Counted from the first letter of the stretch, positions 42,541-52,312 are shown. The stretch: DNA of 64,000 bases from Bacteroidales bacterium (GCA_017454015.1 JAFTDW010000005.1:62001-126000), one strand, 5' to 3'. Notes: generated by a model from the sequence alone, not told the origin. Numbers and translations: made by a program.

Positions 42541-43593
42541 ATGGACAGTACTCTCTATCCGCTCAAGTTCCTGCCGTTGTACAAGAACAAAGTGTGGGGC
42601 GGCAATCGTATAGCATCTATGGGTTTCGACTACCGCCCGCTACCCAATTGCGGCGAGATGTGGATACTCTCCGGTGTGGAAGGCAACGAGTCGGTAATCA
42701 GCAACGGTTTTCTGGCCGACAACACCCTCTCCGAAGCCCTTGAGGTTTATATGAGCGAGTTGGTTGGCGACCGCATATACGAGCGTTTCGGCAATGAGTT
42801 TCCACTATTGTTCAAGCTTATTGATGCCAACGACCGCCTGTCGATACAAGTACACCCCGACGACACCCTTGCCCGCAGTCGTGGCATGGAGAACGGCAAG
42901 AGCGAGATGTGGTACGTCCTCGAGGCTTCGCAGGGCTCTGCCATCATCAATGGTTTCGAACGCAAGGTTACGCAGGAAGAGTATGAGCGCAGTGTGGCCA
43001 ACGGCACCGTGGAGAGCCTCTTGCATGTTGAGCACCCCGAGGAGGGCGACGTCTACTATATCCCTGCCGGTCGCGTCCATGCCCTTGGCAAAGGTCTCCT
43101 TGTGGCCGAGATACAGCAGTCGAGCGACTGCACCTACCGCATATACGACTACAACCGTCGCGATGCCGATGGCAAACAGCGTGAGTTGCATACCGCCGAG
43201 GCTCTCGACGCTATAGACTATGAGGCTGTAACCGATGGACGCAGCCACTACGAGTACCAGGAGAACCGCACCGTCGAGCTTGTCGACAGCCCTTATTTCA
43301 TCACCAGTCTGATAGCCCTCAATGAGCCTATCCGCAAAGACTTTTCCGAGCTTGACTCCTTTGTGGTTTACTTCTGCGTGGAGGGTCTCTGTGCTGTCAA
43401 AGCTCTCGACACCATCTGTCCTCTTCATGCTGGCGAGTGTGTGCTTGTCCCTGCCGTTGCCGACACTGTGGAGCTCCATCCGCAAGGCGAGGCCAAGCTT
43501 CTTGAGGTATATATCGACCCCACACAGTGGAAAGATGAAGAGCTGACCCACCGCTACGACCGCGACTGGCTCGCACGTATCATTGCAGGGTAG
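42541..43593 (+). CDS. manA: Class I mannose-6-phosphate isomerase
   Basis: 350 aa. Interconverts mannose-6-phosphate and fructose-6-phosphate, supplying GDP-mannose and GDP-fucose precursors for surface glycans. The cupin metal site is visible in QVHPDD and KSEMWYVLEA, and the second strand pair in YIPAGRVHALGKGL. The length and order fit the short class I enzymes of Bacteroidota. It stands alone, convergent with the metal-permease gene; no terminator is obvious in the 36-bp gap. Confidence 0.95.
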   Translation: MDSTLYPLKFLPLYKNKVWGGNRIASMGFDYRPLPNCGEMWILSGVEGNESVISNGFLADNTLSEALEVYMSELVGDRIYERFGNEFPLLFKLIDANDRLSIQVHPDDTLARSRGMENGKSEMWYVLEASQGSAIINGFERKVTQEEYERSVANGTVESLLHVEHPEEGDVYYIPAGRVHALGKGLLVAEIQQSSDCTYRIYDYNRRDADGKQRELHTAEALDAIDYEAVTDGRSHYEYQENRTVELVDSPYFITSLIALNEPIRKDFSELDSFVVYFCVEGLCAVKALDTICPLHAGECVLVPAVADTVELHPQGEAKLLEVYIDPTQWKDEELTHRYDRDWLARIIAG

Positions 43594-43629
43594 TCTTTGC
43601 GCTTCCCCCAAAAGCCTTTGCTCTCACTG

Positions 43630-44865
43630 TCAACTGCCGACTCCTTTGAAAAGGAATCCCGCCTGCTCTACAGCGTTGCGGATGGCCTCTTCCGAGGCGT
43701 TGCCTTCAACGGTTAGGGTGCCGTTCTTTGGGTCGGCTTTCGTGGCGGTAACTCCGTCGATGCGTCCCACGGCCTGCTCTACAGCTGCTTTGCAGTGGTT
43801 GCAGTGCATACCTTCCACAATATACACCATTGCGCCTCCCGAGGTTTCATGTATCCTGTGTCTGCCAAATATTTTCATGATAAGGGCTGTTGCTATGAGT
43901 GTAAGTAATATCGCTGAGCATAGTATGCGGAAAGGCGAGTGGTGTATATGTGCAGCCGTACAGCAGCCATTGGTGGCGTCCGAAGATTGTATGAGTTCGC
44001 TGCCTATACCCAGCGTGTTGGCTATCATTCCAAAGACAATGGAAAATACCACTATTGTCAGCAGATAAGCGTATGTGAAGCGGGTTCCCATGGATTTGCG
44101 TACTACGAGGATTGAGGCTATGTTGACAGCGGGACCGGCCATAAGCATCACCAGTGCGGCTCCTGGCGAGAGCCCTTTCATTACCAATGCCGCCGCAATG
44201 GGTATGCTGCCTGTCGAGCAGATGTACATGGGTATGGATATGACGAGGATGACAATCATCTGAACAAGCGGATACTTCCCAAATGTCAGGAAAAACTCGT
44301 CGGGGACTGCAATTGTGATAAGTGAGGCCAGCAGCAGGCCTATGAACAGGCGAGCGCCGATATCCTGTATCATGTCGTAGTAGGCATATTTCAAGACTCT
44401 CCACAGTTTGTTGCCATATTCTGTGCCGCATGCCGCGGAGGCTGTGGCTGTGGTGTCGTCGTCTTTGGCTATGCGGCTGATAAGCAACCCACCGCAGATA
44501 CCTGTTACAAGTGCTGCCACAGGCCTCATGATGGCAAACCCTAACCCCATGAGAGAGAATGTGGCGAGAATGGAGTCGATACCAGTCTGCGGCGTGGCAA
44601 TGAGAAACGATGCCACAGCCCCTTTTGAGGCGTTCTCGTTCTTAAGCCCTATGGCTGTGGGTATCACTCCGCAGGAGCACAGTGGCAGCGGGATGCCAAG
44701 CAATGCGGCGTAGACCACCGACCATTTGTTGTCTCGCGAGAGGTAGCGGGAATAAAACCGCCGGGGTACATACACGTGCAGTATCCCTGCAATAAGGAAA
44801 CCCAACAACAGGTAGGGGCTCATCTCGCCAGTAATGTCGATAAACGAAAGGAGAAAAGTTTTCAT
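43630..44865 (-). CDS. SO_0444-type Cu/Zn efflux permease with C-terminal HMA domain
   Basis: 411 aa. The N-terminal 300 residues are a multi-pass permease of the SO_0444/ArsP-like family, with the metal-path motif PLPLCSCGVIPTAIGL and the paired ATPQTGIDSI and STGSIPIAAALVMKGLSPGA. A CCTAAHIHH stretch lies between membrane parts and could bind metal. The C-terminal ~70 residues are a heavy-metal-associated domain with the binding motif GMHCNHC. Likely exports copper or zinc. It follows a DUF4491 gene by 28 bp on the same strand. Confidence 0.9.
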   Translation of the reverse strand: MKTFLLSFIDITGEMSPYLLLGFLIAGILHVYVPRRFYSRYLSRDNKWSVVYAALLGIPLPLCSCGVIPTAIGLKNENASKGAVASFLIATPQTGIDSILATFSLMGLGFAIMRPVAALVTGICGGLLISRIAKDDDTTATASAACGTEYGNKLWRVLKYAYYDMIQDIGARLFIGLLLASLITIAVPDEFFLTFGKYPLVQMIVILVISIPMYICSTGSIPIAAALVMKGLSPGAALVMLMAGPAVNIASILVVRKSMGTRFTYAYLLTIVVFSIVFGMIANTLGIGSELIQSSDATNGCCTAAHIHHSPFRILCSAILLTLIATALIMKIFGRHRIHETSGGAMVYIVEGMHCNHCKAAVEQAVGRIDGVTATKADPKNGTLTVEGNASEEAIRNAVEQAGFLFKGVGS

Positions 44866-44893
44866 GCTTGCGTCTATATCTTGTATTAAAAAG

Positions 44894-45178
44894 TTATTTT
44901 TTCGAGTCTTTTTGGGGGAACCAACCCTTCTCTACCCGTTTTTTCTGTTGGAACAGTTCCACTATAGACCACAGGCATGAGAAGGCCACTACGCCGAATA
45001 TAGTGGATGGTATCAAGGACTTTATGAGCAGAGATGCTGTTATGCAGCCTATTGCTGCCAGCAGAAATACCCACCAACAACCTGTGCCGAAATGATACTC
45101 GGCTTTTATAACTATAGGGTGGAATATGCCTATACAGAGGAATGAAGAGGCTCCTATGATGATGCCCGCGATGTTCAT
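44894..45178 (-). CDS. DUF4491 family small membrane protein
   Basis: 94 aa. Three hydrophobic segments: IAGIIIGASSFLCIGIFHP, WWVFLLAAIGCITASLLI and TIFGVVAFSCLWSIVELF. A basic tail ends in Lys. The conserved start (GIIIGxxxFLxIGxFHPxVIKxEY) and the length match DUF4491. The function is unknown. It is the first gene of a two-gene operon with the metal permease and has a good promoter upstream. Confidence 0.85.
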   Translation of the reverse strand: MNIAGIIIGASSFLCIGIFHPIVIKAEYHFGTGCWWVFLLAAIGCITASLLIKSLIPSTIFGVVAFSCLWSIVELFQQKKRVEKGWFPQKDSKK

Positions 45179-45253
45179 GGTGTATAGTTTTTGATATGGA
45201 TTCAGAATAAAATCAGCAGCTTATATCTTTGTTGATGTTTTTGTTTTGCATTG

Positions 45254-45284
45254 CAAAGATAGGGAGTCTTTTCTTGTGAGACAA
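45254..45284 (-). promoter_or_regulatory. Promoter of the DUF4491-permease operon
   Basis: On the minus strand, TTG (complement of 45282-45284) is followed after 20 bp by TATCTTTG (complement of 45254-45261). The ATG is about 75 bases downstream at 45178. No other signal is seen in the 45179-45433 gap. Confidence 0.75.
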
Positions 45285-45433
45285 TCACTATAATTAATGA
45301 TTTTGTCCCTCAATAATGACACCCCTCCCGTACATTGCCGGTATTTATCACAGTTTCTCCCGTCACTCTCCTATGCGACAGGCAGTCTGCAGGGTAAGTG
45401 CCCGAGAAGTTTAGCACCTCCATGAAATTTTGT

Positions 45434-46711
45434 TTAGCTCTTTATACCGTTGTGGTTTGCCGGTGGTTGTGCTATGGCGTGTTTCTCGTAGCTGTTCACT
45501 TGGTGCAGGTACCATAGCAGCAGTGCTGCGGCCACAAGGGCGCCGCTGGCGGCGAAGAGGGCTATGGCAAGTTTGAAGCTGCCCGTCCACAGACCTGCCA
45601 CCATGGCCGCCACGCGCAGCGCCAGCAGGACCATGTAGAAGTAGAATTCGGTGCGCTGACGTCCGAAGACATTGCTTATAAAGCATAGCGACGAGGAGCT
45701 AAGTATTACAAATACCCAAGGCAGCAGGCAGCGCACATAGAAGCCGCAACCGGACCAGCGTCCGCCAAAGAGGAGAGAGCACAACGGCTCGGCAAATATC
45801 CACACTGCCAACATTGGCAGCAGAGCCGCAGCCGACACTATGGCTACGAAGCGCCATACGTCGTGCCGTATGCATTGCCGTGCCCGCACTTTCTCTGCGA
45901 CACGTGCGTATAGCACCTTCTCGAAGGCCGTGTTGAGCAGGTTGACGGGGCGGAAGGTGCAGGTGAGCGCCAGTGCAAAGAGCCCCACCTCGGCTTTGTC
46001 GAAATATAGGGCGAGCCATAGCAGCGGCAGGTTGGCGGAGAGGCTGTTGATGAAGTCCTTGGTCGCCACATAGCGCGGGAACCGTGCATGTTGGCGGGCG
46101 GCGGCCAACATGGACTTTTTTGTTGTGTTGTCTAAAACATTGTCATTGCTGCATGCCGGGCTGGATTTGTGTTGTCTGAGGCGACGCAGCTCAATGCGGT
46201 AGTTGATGTTGCCGGCCACCTTGCCGAGTACTGTGCCGAGGGGCATGCCCACGGTTAGCAGTCCTGCAAGGCCAAAGAGCACCTTGGCGAGAGCGGCGCC
46301 GACGGCGTTGACGGTCTCTGAGAGGGCTATCTGTCCGTAGCGGTGCCAGCGGTTGCAGATGTTGGAGTACACGCGCGAGGAGCCGGTGAAGTACACCAGC
46401 ACGGGCACCAGCAGGGCAATCCAGCCCAGCGCCTCGCTCTTGCCAGGCATGGCGTTGAAGGCAACGAGGCAGGTTGTCACCACCAGCAGCAGCAGTGACA
46501 CTATGGCGTTGAGCCATAGCGTGAAGCGGGCAAGGGAGAGGGCTTCATTGTCGTTGTCGGCCACCACTATGGCGAGTTCATACTTGCAGGTGGAGATGAT
46601 GACAAGGACCTCTATGTAGCTTAGGAAGATGTTGTAGAGGCCAAAATCCTCAGGCGAGAAGATACGGGTAAGGACGAGATAGGCAAGCAGCGACACTACC
46701 TGTGCCGCCAA
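45434..46711 (-). CDS. Polysaccharide/oligosaccharide flippase (Wzx-like)
   Basis: At least 425 aa with about 12 membrane helices and the MOP-family pattern QVVSLLAYLVLTRIFSPEDFGLYN at the N-terminus. It should flip lipid-linked glycan units across the inner membrane. The only conventional start codon is TTG at 46711, but the frame is open back to 46765. The upstream residues, IKHPSFIKESGTLISGN, look like the usual cytoplasmic lead-in and first half-helix of flippases. The true start is therefore probably a rare codon such as the ATC at 46762, or the start was lost. No glycosyltransferases are adjacent. Confidence 0.82.
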   Translation of the reverse strand: MAAQVVSLLAYLVLTRIFSPEDFGLYNIFLSYIEVLVIISTCKYELAIVVADNDNEALSLARFTLWLNAIVSLLLLVVTTCLVAFNAMPGKSEALGWIALLVPVLVYFTGSSRVYSNICNRWHRYGQIALSETVNAVGAALAKVLFGLAGLLTVGMPLGTVLGKVAGNINYRIELRRLRQHKSSPACSNDNVLDNTTKKSMLAAARQHARFPRYVATKDFINSLSANLPLLWLALYFDKAEVGLFALALTCTFRPVNLLNTAFEKVLYARVAEKVRARQCIRHDVWRFVAIVSAAALLPMLAVWIFAEPLCSLLFGGRWSGCGFYVRCLLPWVFVILSSSSLCFISNVFGRQRTEFYFYMVLLALRVAAMVAGLWTGSFKLAIALFAASGALVAAALLLWYLHQVNSYEKHAIAQPPANHNGIKS

Positions 46712-46781
46712 GTTGCCCGAGATAAGGGTGCCGCTCTCTTTTATAAATGAGGGATGCTTGATGGCTTATAGAAGTTAAATA

Positions 46782-48881
46782 CTACAGTATGCCGTGGTAC
46801 TTGCGCAACACCCATTCGGCGCCGAGTAGCAGGGTTATAAGGATGAAGATGAGTGGCAGGTTGAGGAGTTCGGAGTAGCGTGTGCGGCTGTATATTACTG
46901 TCTTGATGTCGTCGCGTTTCTCTATCAGGCTTGCCAGCTGCTCTATGTCGCGGGCGCTCACCATCTCGGCGCCGCTCTGTGTGGCGAGGGTGCGCAGTGT
47001 GGCGTGGTCGGCGCGCAGGTCCAGCTCTTCAAGCATCTGGTCTTCCACCACAAAGGTGCCGCCGGCAGCCAGGCGTTTGCCGTTGAAAGAGGTGGTGGCA
47101 GTGTAGTGGTAGGTGCCCGGGGGCATGATGCCGGCATTGAGCGCATAGCCGTTGCCCGACTTGTTGAAGAGGAACGTCAGCTTTTCTTGCTGGTTTCCGG
47201 GCTGCTGGCTGCCAGTTTGTTTGATTTCGAGTGACACCTCTGGCACGTTGACAGGCTCGTAGCTGTCGTTGTAGAGCTCAGCCTCGAACTGGACGGGTTC
47301 GTCGGCTGTGTACACCCCTTGGGAGGTCACGTGGAAACGGTCTTTGTTGATGCGCAGAGAGGTGTATACCACCATCTTGTTGATCAGTTGGTTGAAGTTG
47401 TCGTGGGAGTTGCTGTTCTGGTAGTCGGCGAGCATCCATCGCCACAGGCCTTCGCCCACCACAAAAGCGTAGCGCAGCTCTTGCTGCTGGCCGAAAGCCA
47501 TCAGCGGGTCGCCGCTGCCTACGGTGCCAACCCTGCATGTGAAGGCAGCCTGCATGTTGGCAGCCAGATGGTATTCGCCAAAGGGGGCAGAGAGGGGAGG
47601 GAAGGCCTCGGCTTTGCGCCCCAGCTCCTCGTCAACGGTGAAGAGGGTGAAGTTGCGTTCCCACACCGGTGTGACTTCGTTGTATTGGTCTATCTTTGTA
47701 AACACCTCAAGTCCGGTATGGAGTGCGTTGAAGCGCGGCAGGTCGGTGCCGCGGCCTATGACAAAGAGCGTAGGCACGCCGCTCTTGGCCGGTTCGAGGG
47801 CGGCGGGCAGTGGCACCTGCTTCCCAGGTAGGTTGTGGAGCACTATAAGGTTGTATTTGGATGGCGGCTCCTTGAAGTCGGCGGCGAGGAAGGTGGACAC
47901 CTCGTAGCCGGCGTTGCTCTCTATGCTGCGACGCAGTGCGCTGACGTCGGGGTGTGGCGCCGCCGCCACGATAGCCACACGCTGGCGCCCGTCGATGACT
48001 TCTATAGGCAGTGTGCGGCTGTTGTTGCGCACAGAGGTCTCGCCATCGCCCACGGTGAGCGACACGACATAACTTTGCAGTCCAGCCTTGTCGGCGTCGA
48101 TAGTGACGTTCTCTACACTTACAAAGTTGTTGCCTGCATATTCCAGTTGCTTGGTGTAGAGGCGGCGGCCTCCGTTGGATATGGTGAGAGTGGCCTTGTT
48201 GCCAGCCATCTGCAGTGCCTTGACGGTAATCTCCAAAGGGAAAGAGCTGCCGAGGTATGCCACGCGGTTATAGCGCACATGAGCCACGAGGGCGTCGCGT
48301 CGCGGCATGGTGTCGCCCAGGGCCACGGTGTAGAGAGGCCACGAGAGGCTGTGGGCGCTGCTTACGGGGTCGGAGCCTTGGTTGAAGATGCCGTCGCCGG
48401 TGAGTATCACGGCACCCACGTTGCGGCCGGCATAGCGGTCGGCAACGGCCATGAGCGCCTGCGACATGTCGGTGGCGTTGCCGCTATAGTCGGTGGTTGC
48501 CGAGGGTGAGAGGGTTGCGTCGTAGGTGTAGCTCTCCACGGTATAGTGGCTTGCAAGCTTGGAGGTGAGGCGTTCCACGGCTTTGGCATAGTCTGTGCGG
48601 TAGTAGGTGGAGTCGGTGGAGAGTACCACGCTCTTCGAGTTGTCTTGGAGGAGCAACACCACGGGCTTCTCCTTCTCGTTGACAACGCGCTTGGTGAGAG
48701 GCGAGAGGAAGAGAAAAGCAAGCAGGGTTACTACCACAAAGCGCAGGGCGGAGGCTGTCCAGCGCACCCATTTGTCGGTATCGGTGCGCCGCGGCCACCA
48801 GTACATGACTGCGCTGTAGGCCAGTCCTGCCACCACGCAGAGCAACCACCAGTACCACGGCTGATCGGAAATTAGGGACAT
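46782..48881 (-). CDS. VWA/glutamine-amidotransferase-like membrane protein
   Basis: 699 aa. Two N-terminal membrane segments (WWLLCVVAGLAYSAVMYW; LRFVVVTLLAFLFLS) and one at the C-terminus (LPLIFILITLLLGAEWVL) bracket a large periplasmic part. A von Willebrand A-like domain starts at about 73 with VVLLLQDNSKSVVLSTDS and includes GNATDMSQAL and GAVILTGDGIFNQGSDP. Next is a domain resembling class I amidotransferase folds (VAIVAAAPHPDVSALRRSIE, YNLIVLHNLPG) without an evident catalytic Cys. Such proteins occur in many Bacteroidota with unknown function, often with metalloprotease or Bat-type genes, which are absent here. Confidence 0.78.
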   Translation of the reverse strand: MSLISDQPWYWWLLCVVAGLAYSAVMYWWPRRTDTDKWVRWTASALRFVVVTLLAFLFLSPLTKRVVNEKEKPVVLLLQDNSKSVVLSTDSTYYRTDYAKAVERLTSKLASHYTVESYTYDATLSPSATTDYSGNATDMSQALMAVADRYAGRNVGAVILTGDGIFNQGSDPVSSAHSLSWPLYTVALGDTMPRRDALVAHVRYNRVAYLGSSFPLEITVKALQMAGNKATLTISNGGRRLYTKQLEYAGNNFVSVENVTIDADKAGLQSYVVSLTVGDGETSVRNNSRTLPIEVIDGRQRVAIVAAAPHPDVSALRRSIESNAGYEVSTFLAADFKEPPSKYNLIVLHNLPGKQVPLPAALEPAKSGVPTLFVIGRGTDLPRFNALHTGLEVFTKIDQYNEVTPVWERNFTLFTVDEELGRKAEAFPPLSAPFGEYHLAANMQAAFTCRVGTVGSGDPLMAFGQQQELRYAFVVGEGLWRWMLADYQNSNSHDNFNQLINKMVVYTSLRINKDRFHVTSQGVYTADEPVQFEAELYNDSYEPVNVPEVSLEIKQTGSQQPGNQQEKLTFLFNKSGNGYALNAGIMPPGTYHYTATTSFNGKRLAAGGTFVVEDQMLEELDLRADHATLRTLATQSGAEMVSARDIEQLASLIEKRDDIKTVIYSRTRYSELLNLPLIFILITLLLGAEWVLRKYHGIL

Positions 48882-48942
48882 GTATCTTTAATTATTTTTG
48901 TAGTGTTTGTTATCCTATATATCTAACGTTGAAAGGTGATAT

Positions 48943-51579
48943 TTAGTTTTTGTGGTCTTGAAAAATGGGGGTTAGTTTGTCGTATTCGTATTTCAGGAAC
49001 TGTCGCACCATGGGAGTGCAGCTGTTGTAGTATTGTATTTGTTCTGTTGCGTCGCGTCGTGTCTTGGTGGCGAGGCCTTTGCCTTGTGGGATGCAGCCTG
49101 CGGCTGTCATGCTTTGCGCCACTCTGTGGCGCAAAGGCAGGTCGGTCACCATATCAAGTTCCACCTGTTGTGCCACCCTCTGCCAGAGCAGTGCTGCGTC
49201 GGCTTGGCGGCCGTCGGCCACAAGCCTGTCGGCCACGCTGAGTGCGCATTGCAGGTACTGGCACACAAAGCGGCGCCCGGTCTCGTCGAGGTATGTCCCC
49301 TTGGGACTGTTCCATCCGAGGTGGTGCAGCAACAGGTCGAGCGAAGCGTCGACATCTATGCTGTCGTTCTGTGCGGCGGGCAGCAGCCGGTATACTGTGC
49401 CGGTAAGCAGCAGACGTCCCTCGTAGCGGCTTTTGCGGTCGCGGTAGGCGTAGTGCGACAAATATACAGGATAGGTGTATCCGCTTGAGTCTGTGGCGTT
49501 GCCACACAGTATGGCGTCAAGCTGTTTGTCGGCGTTGCCATGTTCCGTCAATGTGGCGTGGAGTTGTTTGTCGCGTGCAAGTTGGTCAATCATCTGCTCC
49601 CTGTACCATGTGGTTGCCAGCAGGCTCAGGTTGACCACCGTGACGTCTTTGCGCAGACCCTCCACCTCTTGCAGGTACCAGAGGGGGAAGGTGTCGTTGT
49701 CTCCGTAGGTTAGCAGTATGGCCTCAGAGTCACACGAGTTGAGTATGTTGCATGCCACGTCGCGTGCCGTTTGTCGGCCGTGGCGGTTGTGGTCGTCGAG
49801 GTTCTGCCATCCCATGAGCAGCGGCAGCGACAAGCACAATGCAGCACACACCGCAGGGTTGCCAACGAGTTTGGACAACTTTGAGTTTTGGGGCGACATC
49901 AAAGCATATAAGCCATAGCCAATCCAGAGGCAGAAAGTATATATGTTGAGTATGTACACGTAGTCGCGTTCGCGTGGCTCGTAGGGTGGCATGTTGAGGT
50001 AGAGCACCACCATGATGCCGCTGTACAGGAAGAGTGTCATCACTGCCCGGTAGGCCCGGCGGTTGCGGCGTCGCATGGCCGCAAGGCCTGTAATGCCGAC
50101 AAGCAGCGGCAACAGGAAATAGCGGTTGTAGGCCTTGCTGCGCATGGAGCGGGGGGGAGGCGTTCCGCAGCCTACAATGAGCCTGTCAATTGGCGGTATG
50201 CCGGTGACAAGCTGCCCCTGCTGGACTGTGCCGAGACCGCCCACATCGCTGTAGCGTCCGCTGAAGTTCCACATGAGATAGCGCAGATACATGTAGCCCA
50301 CCTGATAGCCGAGCAGAAAGCTTAGGTTGTCTATCTGCGACGGCTTGTAGAACTTATAGCCTTGCACCTCAACCTCATGGCCAGCCTTGATGCTCCAGTC
50401 GGGGTAGCCTATACGGTCCGACTCATGGTTGCGCCACATACGGGGGAATAGCATGTTCATCTCCTTGGCGTACACAGGCTTGCCATTGTCAATGTCGACC
50501 ACTGGCGAGTTGTAGCAGCGGCCGTATAGCAGCGGCGCCTGCTCGTACTGCTCACGGCGCAGGTATTGGGCGAGGGCCTCGCCGGTGGCGGGGTTGCCCT
50601 CGTTGAGGGGCGGCGAAGCCTGGGCCCGCAGCATCACTATGAGATAGGGCGAGAGCCCCAGGGTGAACATAAGCAGCAGACATGCCGTGAAGCGTGTCGC
50701 AGCGCCCCTGCGGCCGCGCCAAGGAATCAGCGCCACGGACAGAATCAGCACGGTGATGGCCGCCAGTGCCGGTATGCCGCCAAATTCAAGGAGGCGGAAC
50801 CATCCGGGCACTATCAGTTTGAACACCACGGCGAGGAGCAGTGTGCCGCCGGCAAAGAGCCAAACCCCAGGATGCTTGTGTACCCGTGAGGGCGTCTTTT
50901 CCGCAATGGGCTGCAATGTGTTTTTGCCTTCCATAGGGATGCTTCCAGCTATTACAAAGAGAGCCGGCAACACCAGTATTGCGAGGAAGTGTACGCATAC
51001 GGCGAGCCCTGCCAGCAATGCCACGAGTAGCAGCAGGCGGTTGGCCGAAGCGTGCAGAGCCTCTGCGGCCTTCTTGCGCCATAGCAGCAAGAGCCACACC
51101 ATGAGCGAGGCAAGGAGCATGGCAAGGGCGTAGACCTCGCTCTCGGTGGCCGAGAACCACACCGTGTCGCACACCAGATAAACGGAGCCAGCAGCGAGAG
51201 CCGCGCCACGTTGGCGCCAGCCTTTCTCTCCGCTGTCTGTCAGCAGTAGCAGCAGAGAGCGGTATAGCAACATAGCCGTGAGGGCCGTGGCTACACCCGA
51301 GAGCAGGTTGCAGCAGTATGCCGCATGGGCAGGATTGCCGGCGGAGAGCCAGCAGAAGAGGTGTGCCACAAGCCAGTAGAAAGGAGCTCCAGGAGGGTGC
51401 CCCACCTCAAGGCCGTAGCTCGACGCTATGAACTCGCCACAGTCCCAGAAACTCACCGTGGGCTCGGCGGTGAAAGCATAGAGCAACAGACCTGCGGCAG
51501 CCAGCAGCCATCCGCAGAGGATGTCAAGAAAGTGGCTGTTTACCAGTTGACCACGGCTTTGTTGAACACGTCCTCGCAT
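48943..51579 (-). CDS. DUF2723 multi-pass membrane protein
   Basis: 878 aa. The N-terminal DUF2723 signature is intact: TAEPTVSFWDCGEFIASSYG and LEVGHPPGAPFYWLVAHLF. About 12 membrane segments follow, then a soluble C-terminal domain (about 600-878) with ILLTYGDNDTFPLWYLQEVE. The fold belongs to the GT-C/protein O-mannosyltransferase-like group, so a glycosyltransferase acting on a lipid-linked sugar is likely, but no activity is established for this family to my knowledge. The ATG at 51579 overlaps the lptE 3' end by 40 bp; no other usual start is closer. Confidence 0.88.
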   Translation of the reverse strand: MRGRVQQSRGQLVNSHFLDILCGWLLAAAGLLLYAFTAEPTVSFWDCGEFIASSYGLEVGHPPGAPFYWLVAHLFCWLSAGNPAHAAYCCNLLSGVATALTAMLLYRSLLLLLTDSGEKGWRQRGAALAAGSVYLVCDTVWFSATESEVYALAMLLASLMVWLLLLWRKKAAEALHASANRLLLLVALLAGLAVCVHFLAILVLPALFVIAGSIPMEGKNTLQPIAEKTPSRVHKHPGVWLFAGGTLLLAVVFKLIVPGWFRLLEFGGIPALAAITVLILSVALIPWRGRRGAATRFTACLLLMFTLGLSPYLIVMLRAQASPPLNEGNPATGEALAQYLRREQYEQAPLLYGRCYNSPVVDIDNGKPVYAKEMNMLFPRMWRNHESDRIGYPDWSIKAGHEVEVQGYKFYKPSQIDNLSFLLGYQVGYMYLRYLMWNFSGRYSDVGGLGTVQQGQLVTGIPPIDRLIVGCGTPPPRSMRSKAYNRYFLLPLLVGITGLAAMRRRNRRAYRAVMTLFLYSGIMVVLYLNMPPYEPRERDYVYILNIYTFCLWIGYGLYALMSPQNSKLSKLVGNPAVCAALCLSLPLLMGWQNLDDHNRHGRQTARDVACNILNSCDSEAILLTYGDNDTFPLWYLQEVEGLRKDVTVVNLSLLATTWYREQMIDQLARDKQLHATLTEHGNADKQLDAILCGNATDSSGYTYPVYLSHYAYRDRKSRYEGRLLLTGTVYRLLPAAQNDSIDVDASLDLLLHHLGWNSPKGTYLDETGRRFVCQYLQCALSVADRLVADGRQADAALLWQRVAQQVELDMVTDLPLRHRVAQSMTAAGCIPQGKGLATKTRRDATEQIQYYNSCTPMVRQFLKYEYDKLTPIFQDHKN

Positions 51580-52043
51580 AGTTCGGTAACTATCTCGCTA
51601 ACCAGCTGGCTCTCCACGGCCGAGAAGTTGAGCTGTGCGTTGTAGTCGCGGTATCGGGTAAACGACTGCTCGAAATCGGTGTCGGCGTCGTAGCGGTTTA
51701 CAAAGCGCACCTTGATGGTGATAGTGAAACGTATCATACTGGCCTCGTCGCCACTGGAGATGGCCGAGGTGCGGGTGCTGTAGTCGCTTATCTCGCCCGA
51801 GATTTGCAGGTCGCCGTCGCTGCTCACTGCCGTGAGGCTGGTCTGCGACGAGAACATGTCGCGCAGTTCGTCGCTGAGTTTTTGGCTCAGCTGAGGGTTG
51901 ACTGTCGAGGCGTAGTTGGGGAAGGTCTTCACGCTTACCGTCTTGGCTTTCTCGGGTATGGATGCCCCCGTGAAGCTATAGCCCCCCGAGCAGGCCGAAG
52001 CCAACAACGCCACAACAAAAGCTACAAACCAGAAGCGCTGCAT
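51540..52043 (-). CDS. lptE: LPS-assembly lipoprotein LptE
   Basis: 167 aa. Signal peptide with lipobox ASAC, then CSGGYSFTGASIPEKAKTVS, the characteristic start of Bacteroidota LptE. LptE plugs the LptD barrel and helps insert LPS in the outer membrane. The middle has the alternating strand pattern (GDLQISGEISDYSTRT, IRFTITIKVRFVNRYD). It overlaps the DUF2723 gene. lptC of the same pathway is 40 kb away in this window. Confidence 0.88.
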   Translation of the reverse strand: MQRFWFVAFVVALLASACSGGYSFTGASIPEKAKTVSVKTFPNYASTVNPQLSQKLSDELRDMFSSQTSLTAVSSDGDLQISGEISDYSTRTSAISSGDEASMIRFTITIKVRFVNRYDADTDFEQSFTRYRDYNAQLNFSAVESQLVSEIVTELCEDVFNKAVVNW

Positions 52044-52112
52044 AGTTGACAGGTGATTATTTGTTTTATTATTCGTTATGCCCCAAGGCGTTGCCGTATC
52101 TCAATCGGCCAA

Positions 52113-52283
52113 TCAATAGTCGTGGGAGTCGTCGTCAATGCGCTTCTCCTCTTCGATAACCCATAGTAGGTAGGAGGCCTGCTGCTCCATGTAGTTGAGC
52201 ACCTCTATCTTTCTTATGAGGTCGGTCATGCCTGAAATCTCGTTGACCAGGGCGTCGATTTTTATCTTGTAGTTGTTGTCCAT
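52113..52283 (-). CDS. Short acidic helical protein, unknown
   Basis: 56 aa, starting at the ATG at 52283, 22 bases after a strong -7 box. The sequence MDNNYKIKIDALVNEISGMT and the following segment, rich in Glu, Leu and Ile, suggest one or two helices. There is no signal peptide and no motif that I recognise. It precedes lptE by 69 bp and may be co-transcribed with it. It is supported by the well-placed promoter and an intact frame. Confidence 0.65.
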   Translation of the reverse strand: MDNNYKIKIDALVNEISGMTDLIRKIEVLNYMEQQASYLLWVIEEEKRIDDDSHDY

Positions 52284-52304
52284 ATTCAATGAATAATTAT
52301 TGTG

Positions 52305-52312
52305 CAAAGATA
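52305..52312 (-). promoter_or_regulatory. -7 box for the 56-aa gene and lptE
   Basis: The minus strand reads TATCTTTG followed by CA, a textbook Bacteroidetes -7 box. Transcription would start near 52298, about 15 nt before the ATG at 52283. Confidence 0.75.

Noticed and set aside
42541..46711. Capsule or O-antigen gene cluster around manA and the flippase
   Set aside because: No glycosyltransferase, polymerase or nucleotide-sugar genes lie between them, only a metal permease and DUF4491.
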